Positions 24,237-34,048 of a stretch of DNA of 42,332 nt are shown here, one piece after another. The DNA lies in assembly GCF_003144315.1 (NCBI RefSeq), contig NZ_MPDK01000023.1:1-42332 (forward strand). The letters run 5' to 3'. Origin of the DNA: Sulfoacidibacillus thermotolerans (lineage in GTDB: Bacteria > Bacillota > Bacilli > Alicyclobacillales > SLC66). Made by a program: the position numbers and the translations under genes. The notes beneath the pieces were generated by a model. That model made no database searches. It was not told the origin of the DNA and saw only the letters and a program-made list of their open reading frames with translations. Positions within the stretch are counted from its first letter, which is position 1; every line of letters starts with the position of its first letter.

Positions 24237-25355
24237 CTATCGTACTTGTGAGACCGGAATCTGTGGGATGAACGCTTTATGGTGAGCTAAAAGCGCTTTT
24301 CCTTCAATGAGAGAGACGATTATTTCCGCAGTTACAGGTGCCAGTAAGATGCCGTTGCGAAAGTGGCCGATGGCAACAAGCGCTTGAGAATTAGCATCGA
24401 CAGGCCCGATGAATGGTTCGCGAGTGGGGAGTAAAGGGCGTATTCCTGTCCACGCGTCTACAAAGGCTGCATCACGTAATCCAGGTAAGACATCCTGTAC
24501 AGCAAGTAGCAACTGCGAGAGTCCAGATACGGTGTTGATATGGGAAAGTAATTCAGGTTCTTCAGTTGCACCCACAATTATTGTGCCGTCACGTTTTGGA
24601 ACAAAATAGAAATGACCATGGGAGATTGTACGTGTCAATTTGACATGGCCACTCGGTTGAATTCTCAGTAACTGACCCTTTACCGGGATCAGTGAAGGGG
24701 GCATGTGCATAGAGGGTAAGAATTGGTTTGCGAAAGCTCCATTCGCGAGGATGACTTTTTCTGCATGATATTGCTCTGTCGCTGTTCGCACGGTTACTTC
24801 AGTTGGCGAGAAGACAATGTCGTATACAGGGGAGCCTTCGATGACATCTGCAGTGAGACTAGCAGCTTTGCCAACGGCGCGCGTGACTAGAGCGGCATTT
24901 ACGTTACCATCTTTGGCTAAAAATAGCCCGCCAAATGTTTCGCATACCGAAGTTTCCATGGCTGCGATTTGAGTAGATGTGAGAAACATCGCGCTACCGC
25001 CATGTAACTGTTGCCATGCCGCCGTTTCCTGCAATTGTGCAGCTTCTTCTGTGGTGCGTGCAAGGCGTAAAATGCCGTTTGGGGTGAGTTCGATCTCTAT
25101 CCCTGTGAGATCAAAGAGTTCGTCAGAAAATGTAGGATATAATTCTCTACTCTCTAAGCACAACTGGAAAAAAGGTCCCGGCTCATTCATTTCCAGTTCG
25201 GCTCCTAGCATGCCTGCAGCTGCGCTTGAAGCTTCCTGACCAAGCCGTCCGCGTTCAAGGAGCAAGACTTTGCGGCTTGTCTGTGCGATACGCCAAGCGA
25301 TCGTTGAGCCAATCACGCCGCCGCCTACAACTATCACATCGTAGCTCGTCTTCAT
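24237..25355 (-). CDS. thiO: Glycine oxidase ThiO
   Basis: FAD-dependent oxidase that turns glycine into dehydroglycine (iminoglycine), the nitrogen donor for the thiazole ring. The 372 residues start with the FAD motif DVIVVGGGVIGSTIAWRI and ERGRLGQEASSAAAGML. A DAO-family middle part follows, with GTIIVGATEE and DAWTGIRPLLPTREPFIGPV. The C-terminal GHFRNGILLAPVTAEI closes the FAD site. ATG 25355 overlaps the tenI stop by four bases (ATGA), so translation is coupled. Confidence 0.93.
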   Translation of the reverse strand: MKTSYDVIVVGGGVIGSTIAWRIAQTSRKVLLLERGRLGQEASSAAAGMLGAELEMNEPGPFFQLCLESRELYPTFSDELFDLTGIEIELTPNGILRLARTTEEAAQLQETAAWQQLHGGSAMFLTSTQIAAMETSVCETFGGLFLAKDGNVNAALVTRAVGKAASLTADVIEGSPVYDIVFSPTEVTVRTATEQYHAEKVILANGAFANQFLPSMHMPPSLIPVKGQLLRIQPSGHVKLTRTISHGHFYFVPKRDGTIIVGATEEPELLSHINTVSGLSQLLLAVQDVLPGLRDAAFVDAWTGIRPLLPTREPFIGPVDANSQALVAIGHFRNGILLAPVTAEIIVSLIEGKALLAHHKAFIPQIPVSQVR

Positions 25356-26026
25356 GCTTTTAGCCCCCTTGTTATCCAGGAAACTTTTTCTTTTCCTGAA
25401 TGTTGCTTTAACTTTTCTTTCAAGGTCTGTACTGCTGCGAGAGGTCGTTCAGATTCAAGAACAGCTCCGATAACCGCTACCCCAGTACAGCCAGTGGCAA
25501 GGACAGATGCAATGTTGGTCGCATCAATACCGCCGATCGCAATTACTGGGATTGACAATTCTTCGACAACTTGGTATAGAGCCGATAATCCTTTCGGCGG
25601 GATCCCACTGTGTGATGAACTGGCAAAAACATGGCCAAAAGTCACATAATCAGCACCTGCTTCCTGTGCTGCTTTTGCTTCTTCTAGACTGTGTACGGAG
25701 CAACCGATTTGGCCGGTCCACCCGATGCGACTACGCAGATGCACAACTTTTGCAATGGGTAGTGATTTTGCGGCAAGATGTACACCTGCAGTAGGCAAAC
25801 TAAGTGCCACATCGACGCGATCATTCACAAAGACTTGTGAGTTCAACCCTTCGTTTGCACAGGCTTGCATCAAGGATTCGCATAATTGGTAGGTTTCTAG
25901 GCTCGGCGCTTTTTTTTCGCGAATTTGAATGACGTCAGCTCCTGCCCGAGCGCTTAAAAGTAGTGCATCAAACAAAGGAAGCGAATGTCGTTTGCGGTCG
26001 CTGATAACGTGAAGGACAGCACACAC
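25352..26026 (-). CDS. tenI: Thiazole tautomerase TenI
   Basis: A ThiE-like barrel protein of about 225 residues. TenI aromatises the thiazole tautomer made by ThiG. It is assigned to TenI, not ThiE, because of the CSVHSLEEAKAAQEAGADYVTFGHVF stretch with its catalytic histidine (FGHVF) and because the ThiE pyrophosphate motif is missing. It opens LHVISDRKRHSL and ends with VIAIGGIDATNIASV. The start is GTG 26026, with AAAGGAG ten bases upstream; the longer frame to 26128 runs through the leader hairpins and is not credible. It is the first gene of the thiazole operon. Confidence 0.85.
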   Translation of the reverse strand: MCAVLHVISDRKRHSLPLFDALLLSARAGADVIQIREKKAPSLETYQLCESLMQACANEGLNSQVFVNDRVDVALSLPTAGVHLAAKSLPIAKVVHLRSRIGWTGQIGCSVHSLEEAKAAQEAGADYVTFGHVFASSSHSGIPPKGLSALYQVVEELSIPVIAIGGIDATNIASVLATGCTGVAVIGAVLESERPLAAVQTLKEKLKQHSGKEKVSWITRGLKA

Positions 26027-26051
26027 AATGTTTAACTCCTTTAGAATATTG

Positions 26052-26138
26052 AAGACATGAAATAAGCCGCACCCAAGTAAGGGATGCGGCTGAATCTCCA
26101 CTCTGGATTCAACAAACGCGATCGTCAAGTCATGTCTT
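26052..26138 (-). ncRNA. Structured leader RNA with terminator before tenI, riboswitch candidate
   Basis: The minus-strand leader can form three helices. P1 pairs 26130-26138 with 26052-26060 (nine perfect pairs). P2 is TGAATC/GATTCA (26106-26111 with 26091-26096). P3 is a GC-rich stem (26081-26091 with 26065-26074, one bulge), followed by TTATTTC and able to terminate. The TPP riboswitch consensus (CTGAGA, ACCTGATCTGG) is absent. Its position before a thiazole operon and the terminator-embedded layout recall the HMP-PP (thiS-motif) riboswitch, but I cannot confirm the conserved bases. Confidence 0.55.
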
Positions 26139-26231
26139 ATTGCGTTCTTAGACTATCATTGGTTCTGCCATTGCGTCAAGGTTTTGTGTACAATGAGAAG
26201 CACAAATGAGAGAAAGGGCAGGCGATATGGG

Positions 26232-27266
26232 ATGGATCAGGCACAACTGCAAGAACGGTACTCGCGGCAGATTTTATTTCGTCCGATCGGAGCAAAGGGG
26301 CAAGAGCGTCTGAGACAGTCGCGTGTCGCAATTGTGGGCATGGGGGCGCTTGGCACTGCAATGGCGACGCAAGTGGTGCGTGCAGGCGTAGGATTTGTGC
26401 GGTTACTCGACCGCGATATTATTGAGCCTTCCAATCTTCAACGTCAGGCTTTATACGATGAACAGGATGCGCTTGAGGCACTTCCCAAGGCAATTGCAGC
26501 GATGTATAAATTGCGCCAGGCAAACCGCGATGTGGAGATTGAGGCTAAAGTTGTCGATGTGACTGCGCAAAATGCGGAAGCGTTGCTGTCAGATGTGGAT
26601 GTGATTCTAGATGGGACAGATAATTTTCAGATACGCTACCTGATCAATGACGTGGCGGTTAAGCATCACATTCCGTGGGCGTATGGTGGTGCTGTGAGTG
26701 CACACGGAACTAGCGCATTTTTCCGACCTCATGAGACACCGTGTCTCGTTTGCCTGTTTGGCACAGACCCGGGTTCTGGGCACGATACGTGCGACACAGT
26801 GGGCGTCATTGCTCCGGTTGTGTCAGTGATTGCTTCTTTTCAAGTTGCAGAAACACTAAAATATTTAACCGGAAATCTAGATGATTTGCGCAGTGGTCTC
26901 GTATATGTAGATTTATGGAATAACGAAATGCGGCAAATTGGATTTGGACAACGCAACACCGATTGTCCCTGTTGTGGGCATGGTCAGTATGCTGCGTTAC
27001 AAGCTAAGCGTGATGCAATCACGGTTTCTATGTGTGGAAGACGCACGATCCAAGTCAAACCACAAGTCCCTGCTCAATTGTCCTTAGCGTCTGTTGCAAA
27101 GCGCTTGGAGGCTGTTTTTCGAGTGCGTTACAACGAACACTTATTGCGTGTGGAACTTCCGGATCATGTACAAATTACACTGTTTGCCGATGGGCGCGCA
27201 CTTGTGCATGGAATCGAAGACGCTACGGCGGCGAGAGAGCTGTATGCCCGATATATTGGAATGTGA
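26232..27266 (+). CDS. thiF: ThiF/MoeB-family adenylyltransferase
   Basis: E1-like enzyme that adenylates the C-terminal glycine of ThiS (or a MoaD-type protein). The 344 residues have ERYSRQILFRPIGAKGQERL, the nucleotide loop VAIVGMGALGTAMATQVVRAG, DRDIIEPSNLQRQALY and DVILDGTDNFQIRYLIND. Two CXXC-type pairs (CLVC and CPCC) form the zinc site. A C-terminal extension of about 90 residues follows. Start is ATG 26232; the upstream ATG 26184 lacks a ribosome site. It is divergent from the tenI operon across a short shared promoter region, so ThiS is the likely partner, although MoeB activity cannot be excluded. Confidence 0.85.
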   Translation: MDQAQLQERYSRQILFRPIGAKGQERLRQSRVAIVGMGALGTAMATQVVRAGVGFVRLLDRDIIEPSNLQRQALYDEQDALEALPKAIAAMYKLRQANRDVEIEAKVVDVTAQNAEALLSDVDVILDGTDNFQIRYLINDVAVKHHIPWAYGGAVSAHGTSAFFRPHETPCLVCLFGTDPGSGHDTCDTVGVIAPVVSVIASFQVAETLKYLTGNLDDLRSGLVYVDLWNNEMRQIGFGQRNTDCPCCGHGQYAALQAKRDAITVSMCGRRTIQVKPQVPAQLSLASVAKRLEAVFRVRYNEHLLRVELPDHVQITLFADGRALVHGIEDATAARELYARYIGM

Positions 27267-27326
27267 GAAGAGGAACGAGCACCAAATATTGTGAGCCTTA
27301 TGTTATACTCGATAGGGGGTGGTTGA

Positions 27327-29024
27327 ATGTTCACGTTTATTGATATGCCTTATGTGCGACCTAATATGGAAGATTTTTCGGCGCATTTTCGTGAAGAGTT
27401 ACGCGCTTTTCGCAGTGCACGCGATGTGTCGGAGCAAGATGCAGCGATGGCACGTATCAATGCGGATCGCAAGACATTTGAATCGTTAAGTCAAATCGTG
27501 TACATTCGCCATTCCATCGATACGACAGATGAGTTGTATCGTGCAGAACAAGACTTTTTTGACGAAGTAGATCCGATCTATCGAGGGCTTGTAAATGAGT
27601 ATTATGAGGCGTTGGTGAATTCCCCTTTTCGCGCGCAATTGGAAGAGAAATGGGGCTCTCAGTTGTTTCGTATTGCTGAACTCACTCTGCGAACATTTTC
27701 TCCCGAGGTCTTAGAAGATTTACAACAGGAAAATCGGATTGCGAGCGAGTATGTTCAACTGTTGGCATCGGCGAAGATTCCCTTTGAAGGTGCGGAGCGG
27801 ACACTGTCGCAGATGACGCCTTTTTTGCAATCGACGGATCGCTCGATGCGCAAGCGCGCAGCGTTAGCTAAGTATGGATTTTTGCAAGAACATGAAGAAC
27901 AATTGGACTCTTTGTATGATGAACTAGTGAAAACACGCACGCGTATCGCACGCAAGCTGGGGTTTCGCAATTTTGTGGAACTTGCGTATGCGCGCTTACA
28001 TCGCACGGATTATGATGCCAAGGCCGTTGAGCAATTTCGCAAGCAAGTGCGACAATACATCGTACCTGCAGCCACGCGATTGCGCGAGCGTCAGAGGCAA
28101 AGGATCGGAGTGCGCGAATTATACTATTATGACGAAAACTTCAATTTTTTATCAGGAAATGCGACGCCTAAGGGAGATCCAGACTGGATTCTCGCAAATG
28201 GACGTACGATGTATCGTGAATTATCGCCCGAAACGGACGTGTTTTTCTCTTATTTAGTCGATCATCAGTTGATGGATCTCGCGAGTAAGCAAGGGAAAGC
28301 AGGCGGTGGATACTGTACGTATATTCCCGATTATGAGTCTCCGTTTATTTTCGCCAATTTCAACGGCACATCGGGCGACGTGGACGTATTGACACATGAG
28401 GCTGGACACGCTTTTCAAGTATACGCAAGCCGAAATTACGAAATTCCAGAGTACTTGTGGCCAACTTATGATGCGGCAGAGATTCATTCGATGAGCATGG
28501 AGTTTTTTACATGGCCATGGATGGATTTGTTTTTTAAAGAAGATACGGACAAATACAAATTTGCACATCTTAGCGGATCACTGCTGTTTATTCCTTATGG
28601 TGTGTTGGTCGATGATTTTCAGCACTTTGTTTATACCAACCCAGATGCAACTCCACAACAGCGTAAAGCAAAGTGGAGGGAACTTGAGCAGATGTACTTG
28701 CCGTCAAAAAATTACGAGGGAAATACATATTTAGAACAAGGTGGTTTTTGGCACCAACAAAATCACATCTTTACGGTGCCATTTTATTATATCGACTATA
28801 CCTTGGCACAAATCTGCGCTTTTCAATTTTGGGCGCGGATGCAAGAAGATCGAGAAAGTGCATGGACGGACTATGTACACTTATGCCAAGCAGGCGGCAG
28901 TGAGTCTTTTACGAAGTTAGTCACTAAAGCGGGGCTGATTTCACCTTTTGAGGAAGGTTGCATAGAGTCTGTGATTGGTAAAATTGAACATTGGTTAGAT
29001 CAAATAGACGATGCCAGTCTGTAG
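27327..29024 (+). CDS. M3-family oligoendopeptidase (PepF-like)
   Basis: Cytosolic zinc metallopeptidase of 565 residues that cuts short peptides. The metal site is VLTHEAGHAFQ near residue 356, with the third ligand Glu about 25-30 residues on (AAEIHSMSMEFF). The substrate region HQQNHIFTVPFYYIDYTLAQ and the helical cap (residues 1-200) fit the M3B group. GGGGGTGG lies four bases before ATG 27327, and a TATACT -10 box is at 27304-27309. It stands as a single gene before glyS. It has no signal peptide. Confidence 0.9.
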   Translation: MFTFIDMPYVRPNMEDFSAHFREELRAFRSARDVSEQDAAMARINADRKTFESLSQIVYIRHSIDTTDELYRAEQDFFDEVDPIYRGLVNEYYEALVNSPFRAQLEEKWGSQLFRIAELTLRTFSPEVLEDLQQENRIASEYVQLLASAKIPFEGAERTLSQMTPFLQSTDRSMRKRAALAKYGFLQEHEEQLDSLYDELVKTRTRIARKLGFRNFVELAYARLHRTDYDAKAVEQFRKQVRQYIVPAATRLRERQRQRIGVRELYYYDENFNFLSGNATPKGDPDWILANGRTMYRELSPETDVFFSYLVDHQLMDLASKQGKAGGGYCTYIPDYESPFIFANFNGTSGDVDVLTHEAGHAFQVYASRNYEIPEYLWPTYDAAEIHSMSMEFFTWPWMDLFFKEDTDKYKFAHLSGSLLFIPYGVLVDDFQHFVYTNPDATPQQRKAKWRELEQMYLPSKNYEGNTYLEQGGFWHQQNHIFTVPFYYIDYTLAQICAFQFWARMQEDRESAWTDYVHLCQAGGSESFTKLVTKAGLISPFEEGCIESVIGKIEHWLDQIDDASL

Positions 29025-29148
29025 CATTGAGGTCTCGAATCTGTTATCTTCTAAAGAAAAAGCGAGCCCAGATTCGATGATTGATGTGTAAAGAGGAGTC
29101 AGACATCGCACAGAAGGTTTGCTTCAATGGATGTGGAGGTATTTTTTC

Positions 29149-30528
29149 ATGGCAGTAACAATGGAACAGCTAGTATCACTGGCAAAACACCGCGGCTTTA
29201 TTTTCCCTGGTTCAGAAATTTATGGTGGATTGGCGAATACTTGGGATTATGGTCCGCTAGGTGTCTTGCTAAAGAATCACGTCAAGCGAGCTTGGTGGCA
29301 AAAATTTATTCAAGAGTCCCCATACAATGTAGGGCTTGATTCAGCGATCTTGATGAATCGTGAAGTATGGGTGGCTTCAGGTCACGTAGGCAATTTTAAC
29401 GATCCCATGATTGACTGTAAGGTATGTAAAGCGCGCCATCGGGCTGATAAATTGATCGAAGAAGCTCTTTTGGAGCGCGGTGAGGAAAAGGTGGTTGATG
29501 GTCTACCTTTTGGTGAAATGGAAGCGCTGATACGAGATCTTGCCATTGGATGTCCGCAGTGTGGAGCGCATGATTTTACGCCGATTCGACAATTTAATAT
29601 GATGTTTAAAACGCACGCGGGGGTCACTGAAGATGCCGCCAATGAAGTTTTTTTACGTCCGGAAACGGCACAAGGCATTTTTGTGAACTTCAAAAATGTA
29701 CAGCGTACCATGCGTAAGAAACTTCCTTTCGGCATCGGTCAGATAGGGAAAAGCTTCCGCAATGAAATCACCCCTGGAAATTTCACGTTTCGAACACGTG
29801 AATTTGAACAGATGGAAGTTGAATTTTTTTGTGAACCGGGCACTGATGAAGCGTGGTTCTCATATTGGCGTCAGTTCTGTGCGGATTTTGTACTGCAACT
29901 TGGCTTGCGTAAAGAAAATATTCGCTTGCGTGACCATGAACCAGAGCAACTGTCTCACTATAGCAAGGCGACGACTGACGTTGAATATCATTTTCCCTTT
30001 GGTTGGGGAGAATTGTTAGGAGTAGCAAATCGCACGGATTATGATTTGCGCCAGCATAGCCAGCATGCACATGAAGATTTTAGTGTAAAGGAAGAGGGGA
30101 AAGATCCCTTTATACCCTATTGTATTGAACCTTCAATAGGTGCAGATCGTCTGACCCTCGCTTTTTTTGTTGATGCTTTCGAGGAACAAGCATTGCCAGA
30201 CGGTGATATGCGTACAGTGTTGCATTTCCATCCGGCACTTGCTCCCTATACTGCGGCCGTTTTTCCACTATCAAAGAAGCTGGCAGAGGGCGCGTTGCAG
30301 ATTTATACACAACTTGCAGCGGACTTTTCGGTGGATTATGATGACAGCGGATCAATCGGTAAACGATATCGGCGTCACGATGAAATTGGAACGCCATTTT
30401 GCATTACGTACGACTTTCAATCAGAAGAAGATCACGCGGTCACAGTTCGCAATCGGGATACGATGGAGCAAGTTCGACTTCCGATTGCTGAACTCAAAAA
30501 CTATTTAGCAGAGAAGATTCGCTTTTGA
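29149..30528 (+). CDS. glyS: Glycyl-tRNA synthetase, homodimeric type
   Basis: Class II synthetase that charges tRNA-Gly. The 459 residues match the single-chain type: [33 protein letters not shown], motif 2 region [32 protein letters not shown] and [10 protein letters not shown] (motif 3). The C-terminal anticodon-binding domain has [21 protein letters not shown]. Start is ATG 29149, with GGAGGT nine bases upstream; the frame from 29119 runs through that site. No T-box is seen in the 125-base leader, only a weak 9-bp hairpin at 29035-29077. Confidence 0.95.
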   Translation: MAVTMEQLVSLAKHRGFIFPGSEIYGGLANTWDYGPLGVLLKNHVKRAWWQKFIQESPYNVGLDSAILMNREVWVASGHVGNFNDPMIDCKVCKARHRADKLIEEALLERGEEKVVDGLPFGEMEALIRDLAIGCPQCGAHDFTPIRQFNMMFKTHAGVTEDAANEVFLRPETAQGIFVNFKNVQRTMRKKLPFGIGQIGKSFRNEITPGNFTFRTREFEQMEVEFFCEPGTDEAWFSYWRQFCADFVLQLGLRKENIRLRDHEPEQLSHYSKATTDVEYHFPFGWGELLGVANRTDYDLRQHSQHAHEDFSVKEEGKDPFIPYCIEPSIGADRLTLAFFVDAFEEQALPDGDMRTVLHFHPALAPYTAAVFPLSKKLAEGALQIYTQLAADFSVDYDDSGSIGKRYRRHDEIGTPFCITYDFQSEEDHAVTVRNRDTMEQVRLPIAELKNYLAEKIRF

Positions 30529-30539
30529 GTTTCTTTTTT

Positions 30540-30592
30540 AGCAAAAGGGTGCACAAGTATAGTGATTCTATACGGTTGTGCGCTCTTTTGCT
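30540..30592. terminator. Large hairpin at the glyS / membrane protein convergence
   Basis: AGCAAAAG and CTTTTGCT enclose GTGCACAA and TTGTGC stems and TATAG/CTATA, a long imperfect hairpin. It overlaps the last codons of the minus-strand gene and can serve both directions. Confidence 0.7.
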
Positions 30593-31857
30593 TTGCTCAC
30601 ATGTTGTAAAAGCTCTGTGATGAGTTGTGTAGTTCCACTTTGCAGGGAGTGGGGAAGCACATTGTTTGAAGTCCGTTCAATTGTTGAAGCGTTTGGTGTA
30701 ATACACTCGATCTGCCACCAGAGTAATGGGCGTTCTAAGTCATCTTCGGGTGCCGTTCGTAACAGACGTTCTCGTTCACGACGCAAAAGTGTAGAGATGC
30801 GTTGACGAATGCTTTGCAATTCTTCTTCGATCCGTCCGTTCGCAGTGTAGGGATGATCAGTTCGTGCAAATCTTACTGGCGTGGCAAGGCTTAACACTTC
30901 GAAATAACGCACTAGCGCATGAGTGCCATATTGATCCGCAAGGGTTTGATCGATCTCATAAATCGCGCGATGTTGGAGTATTGCTAAATGACTGTCCAAT
31001 AGTTGTGCGAGTGCTTGAGGAATAAAAGAAAGCGGACGTGTGAGCATCTGAAGAAAATAAATGGTGGAGCGACTACTTGCAACATTCGCAGTAAAACGGT
31101 AGGTTTCGTGAACAGGTGGCATGGAATGGGGGATACGCGCGTTAAAAGAGGGTGTGTCGTTGCGGATAATTTCGCTTGCAAGAGTAAGTATTTTTTGCGC
31201 CCATATGGCTCCAGCGATGCTTTTGCGGCGCAAGTAACGATGTAAATGGAGCTCACGGGCGATGCCAAGTAATAAAAGTTCATCGTCTAGCAGATAGAGT
31301 AAGGGAAGACTGATTTGTACGCATTGCTGTCTGCGCAGCAGAGGTTGTATCGTGCGAATCTGCATCCCGTTTGGCATGATGTCAAGACGAGTAATGGGTG
31401 AGCGATTGAGTACTGCGGTGAGTTTGTTAAGACGGGCAAATCCTTGTGGTGCATGTTTCTGAGTCAAAGGAGTGGTGCACTCTGGAAATTTCCATAAGAA
31501 TTCAAAAGGCAAGAACAATCCAAGAGCCAATAAACTGCCTAGGAGCGTTGCAATCAGCGTGTGTAGTTTAAATAACGCAAATGTGATTCCAAGATAGAAA
31601 ATGAACCACGCAAAGACAAGCATTCCAACTAGGGTTATCACGAGGCGTGCACGCCATAAAAGTGGATCGTTTGCGCGTTTTGCACGAACGTTTTCATATA
31701 CTTGCTGTGCACGCCGGTATTTTGCACGAAGCCTTTTGTCCTCTTCCCAATCAGTAGGCAGATCGAGCTGCCAACCACACTCACACCATGTGATATAGCC
31801 ATAGTGCATAGGGACTTGTGCAGAACATTTGGGACAGGTAAGCGTCGTTTCGGTCAT
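30568..31857 (-). CDS. Zinc-ribbon membrane protein with degenerate M48 peptidase-like domain
   Basis: A 429-residue membrane protein. The N-terminus has a zinc-ribbon-like CPKC...CEC (Cys8, 11, 25, 27), then a basic helix, two hydrophobic segments (about 70-95 and 97-120) and a C-terminal domain. That domain has the outline of M48 (HtpX/Ste24) peptidases: LLLLGIARELHLHRYLRR takes the place of the HEXXH helix, with Arg201-Glu-Leu-His-Leu-His instead of HEXXH. RAIYEIDQTLADQYG near 297-311 resembles the third-ligand helix. With the first histidine lost, it is probably inactive or differently metallated. Start is ATG 31857 (GGAGTGG upstream). The gene follows the PBP by 68 bases on the same strand. 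Confidence 0.55.
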   Translation of the reverse strand: MTETTLTCPKCSAQVPMHYGYITWCECGWQLDLPTDWEEDKRLRAKYRRAQQVYENVRAKRANDPLLWRARLVITLVGMLVFAWFIFYLGITFALFKLHTLIATLLGSLLALGLFLPFEFLWKFPECTTPLTQKHAPQGFARLNKLTAVLNRSPITRLDIMPNGMQIRTIQPLLRRQQCVQISLPLLYLLDDELLLLGIARELHLHRYLRRKSIAGAIWAQKILTLASEIIRNDTPSFNARIPHSMPPVHETYRFTANVASSRSTIYFLQMLTRPLSFIPQALAQLLDSHLAILQHRAIYEIDQTLADQYGTHALVRYFEVLSLATPVRFARTDHPYTANGRIEEELQSIRQRISTLLRRERERLLRTAPEDDLERPLLWWQIECITPNASTIERTSNNVLPHSLQSGTTQLITELLQHVSKAKERTTV

Positions 31858-31924
31858 TTGCTTCCACTCCAGTTTTGCGGGCGCCCGCTGCTTTAAAGGT
31901 GCTACAGTACGTGTTCCGTCGCAT

Positions 31925-34048
31925 TTAGGGAGATGGGCCAAAGTCAACGATGATCGCTGTTCCTACAGGAACGAACTTGCCTGGCTGTAAGTTTTGCGAG
32001 AGGGCATAACCAGCTCCTTGTGGAACCATTTCCAATCCTACTAGCGAGCACACATGCATCGCTTCAGTCATGAGCATGCCGGAAAGGTTGGGGACTTGCA
32101 CTTTTCCAGGCGGATGATCTGATGGAGCAAATGTCCATGCATTTGTTCCGCTTGGAACTTTTGTACCAGGGGCTGGCCATTGCTCTAAGACTTTTCCGGT
32201 AGATCCAACCATGTGGGCGTTAAAACCCGCGCGCTCGAGAACGGATGTCGCCGTATGTACTGGGAGACCGACTACGTCTGGTGCCACGATATAATGGTCG
32301 CGGGGCGCAAAGTTTGCTGCAGATGGCGCAGTGTGGGGAGGAATGCCCAAATATGCGAGTGATTTTTGTAGGACATAGCGAGCCGCAGGTGTTGCTACCC
32401 AATCCCCCCACTGAGCGGTATGGTGAGCTTCACTTACAGTGACATAGATCTCAAGCGCTGGGTGATAAGCAGGAACATACCCGATAAAAGATAAATTATA
32501 TAGATTTTTATAATATCCTCCCGTCGGTTTTGGAATCTCAGCTGTACCGGTTTTCCCAGCGACCGTATAGCCAGGAATCTCCCCTACATTTCCCTGTGGA
32601 TCATTATTTACGACTTGAACCATAACGTTTGTGACCTGTCTCATAATCGCAGCCTGTGCCACGTGATCCACGATATGGACATGGTGGTTGTAGATCACTT
32701 TGCCGCTAGGGCTTACGATTTTTTGCACGACATACGGAGTTAAAAGATTGCCTCCGTTTGCGATGGCGCCGATCGCAGCAATTTGTTGGATAGGGGTGAC
32801 AGCCAGCCCTTGACCAAATGTCATCGTTGCAAAGTCCACAGGATTCAAATGGGCTTCGGGAAAGATAATTGGATCTCCTTCACCAGGTAGATCGATCCCC
32901 GTTTTATGTGTCAATCCAAATCGATTTAAATACGTATAAAAATTTTGAACCCCTTCAGCTTGTCCAATGTGAATGAAACCGACGTTGCTTGAATAAATCA
33001 TCGCTTGACGATATGTTAAACGTCCCCAGCCATACAAATTCCAATCGTGAATCGGCACTCCATCAACCACATCAACGCCAGACATATAGGTTTGGTTTAA
33101 CTGAATGCTATGTGTTGCTAAAGCGCCTGTCAGCGTAACCGCCTTAAATGTGCTGCCTGGTTCAAAAGGGTCAGAGATCGCCCAATTGGTGTCAAGTGTT
33201 GAATTGTTATAGCGCCAAAAGTAGTTTGGATTATAGTCTGGAAGTGTTGCCATGGCGAGGATTGCTCCTGTATTTGGATCCGCTACAATGATGGCGGCAT
33301 GTGCAGGAGAAAAACGCTGTTTGATCACAGCGAGCGCTTGTTCTGCGTAGCGCTGAATGACTGAGTTGATCGTTAAGTACACGCTATCCCCATTTTGTAC
33401 GGGTTTACGCACCACAGGTTGAAAGGGGATGGGATTCCCAAACGTATCTTGTGTAAAAGTAGAGATTCCAGGTCTGCCTGCGAGATACTGATTGTATTCG
33501 AGTTCGACACCTGCTGCACCGTGTCCATGCTGATCAGTAAAACCTATGACTTCAGAAGCAAATGTCCCGTCTGGATAAATGCGCCGATAAGTCTTATACG
33601 GATTCACGTCATTTTGCATGTTTAGTTTTGCGAATAATTTGAGTACGGCTTCTTTTGTAGCTAAAGGAACATGAACGAGATAAGGATACATGCGCAACCA
33701 AATGACATTTGGCTGTTGTAATTGGGCATAAATTGTTGCTTCTTTGGCGTGTACGATTTGGGCTAAGCCTTGAGCAAGTTCTGTGATTTTCGCTGGGGTA
33801 TTATGCTCAATGGCTTGAAGGTCAATGTCCATGTCATAGGCAGGGGCATCAAATGCCAGCACGCCGCCATTTGCGTCGTAAATCGTGCCGCGCATAGGCT
33901 GTATTGTTTCTTCTGCGTTCCACTCTGCTAGTGCGCGTCCTTTAAGAAAGTGATCTGCCGTTTGAATGTGCCAAATGCGAAATAGCACGACGCTCGCCAA
34001 GAAAAGAAAGCCTATTTGTAAAGATTTCGTTCGAATTTGCTCTTTCAC
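31925..34048 (-). CDS. Class B penicillin-binding protein with two PASTA domains (PBP2B/SpoVD-like)
   Basis: Peptidoglycan transpeptidase of 707 residues. An N-terminal membrane helix (about 10-26) and dimerisation domain (about 50-215) precede the transpeptidase, with EPGSTFK (Ser299, Lys302), YSSN (353-355) and KTGTAE (499-503). Two PASTA repeats close the protein (about 588-645 and 652-705). Two PASTA domains and 707 residues fit B. subtilis PBP2B better than SpoVD, which has one, but the gene is not in a division cluster. Start is GTG 34048 with AAGGA nine bases upstream. A role in septum or spore cortex synthesis is likely. Confidence 0.88.
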   Translation of the reverse strand: MKEQIRTKSLQIGFLFLASVVLFRIWHIQTADHFLKGRALAEWNAEETIQPMRGTIYDANGGVLAFDAPAYDMDIDLQAIEHNTPAKITELAQGLAQIVHAKEATIYAQLQQPNVIWLRMYPYLVHVPLATKEAVLKLFAKLNMQNDVNPYKTYRRIYPDGTFASEVIGFTDQHGHGAAGVELEYNQYLAGRPGISTFTQDTFGNPIPFQPVVRKPVQNGDSVYLTINSVIQRYAEQALAVIKQRFSPAHAAIIVADPNTGAILAMATLPDYNPNYFWRYNNSTLDTNWAISDPFEPGSTFKAVTLTGALATHSIQLNQTYMSGVDVVDGVPIHDWNLYGWGRLTYRQAMIYSSNVGFIHIGQAEGVQNFYTYLNRFGLTHKTGIDLPGEGDPIIFPEAHLNPVDFATMTFGQGLAVTPIQQIAAIGAIANGGNLLTPYVVQKIVSPSGKVIYNHHVHIVDHVAQAAIMRQVTNVMVQVVNNDPQGNVGEIPGYTVAGKTGTAEIPKPTGGYYKNLYNLSFIGYVPAYHPALEIYVTVSEAHHTAQWGDWVATPAARYVLQKSLAYLGIPPHTAPSAANFAPRDHYIVAPDVVGLPVHTATSVLERAGFNAHMVGSTGKVLEQWPAPGTKVPSGTNAWTFAPSDHPPGKVQVPNLSGMLMTEAMHVCSLVGLEMVPQGAGYALSQNLQPGKFVPVGTAIIVDFGPSP

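Noticed and set aside
25352-26128. Longer TenI starting at 26128
   Set aside because: The extra codons run through the leader helices and the terminator; GTG 26026 has a good ribosome site and matches the family start.
26027-26184. TPP riboswitch before the thiazole operon
   Set aside because: Neither CTGAGA nor the ACCTGATCTGG region of the TPP aptamer is present; only other stems and a terminator are seen.
29035-29077. 9-bp hairpin upstream of glyS, considered as a T-box
   Set aside because: The T-box antiterminator consensus (GGGTGGNACCGCG) and AGTA loops are absent and the leader is too short.
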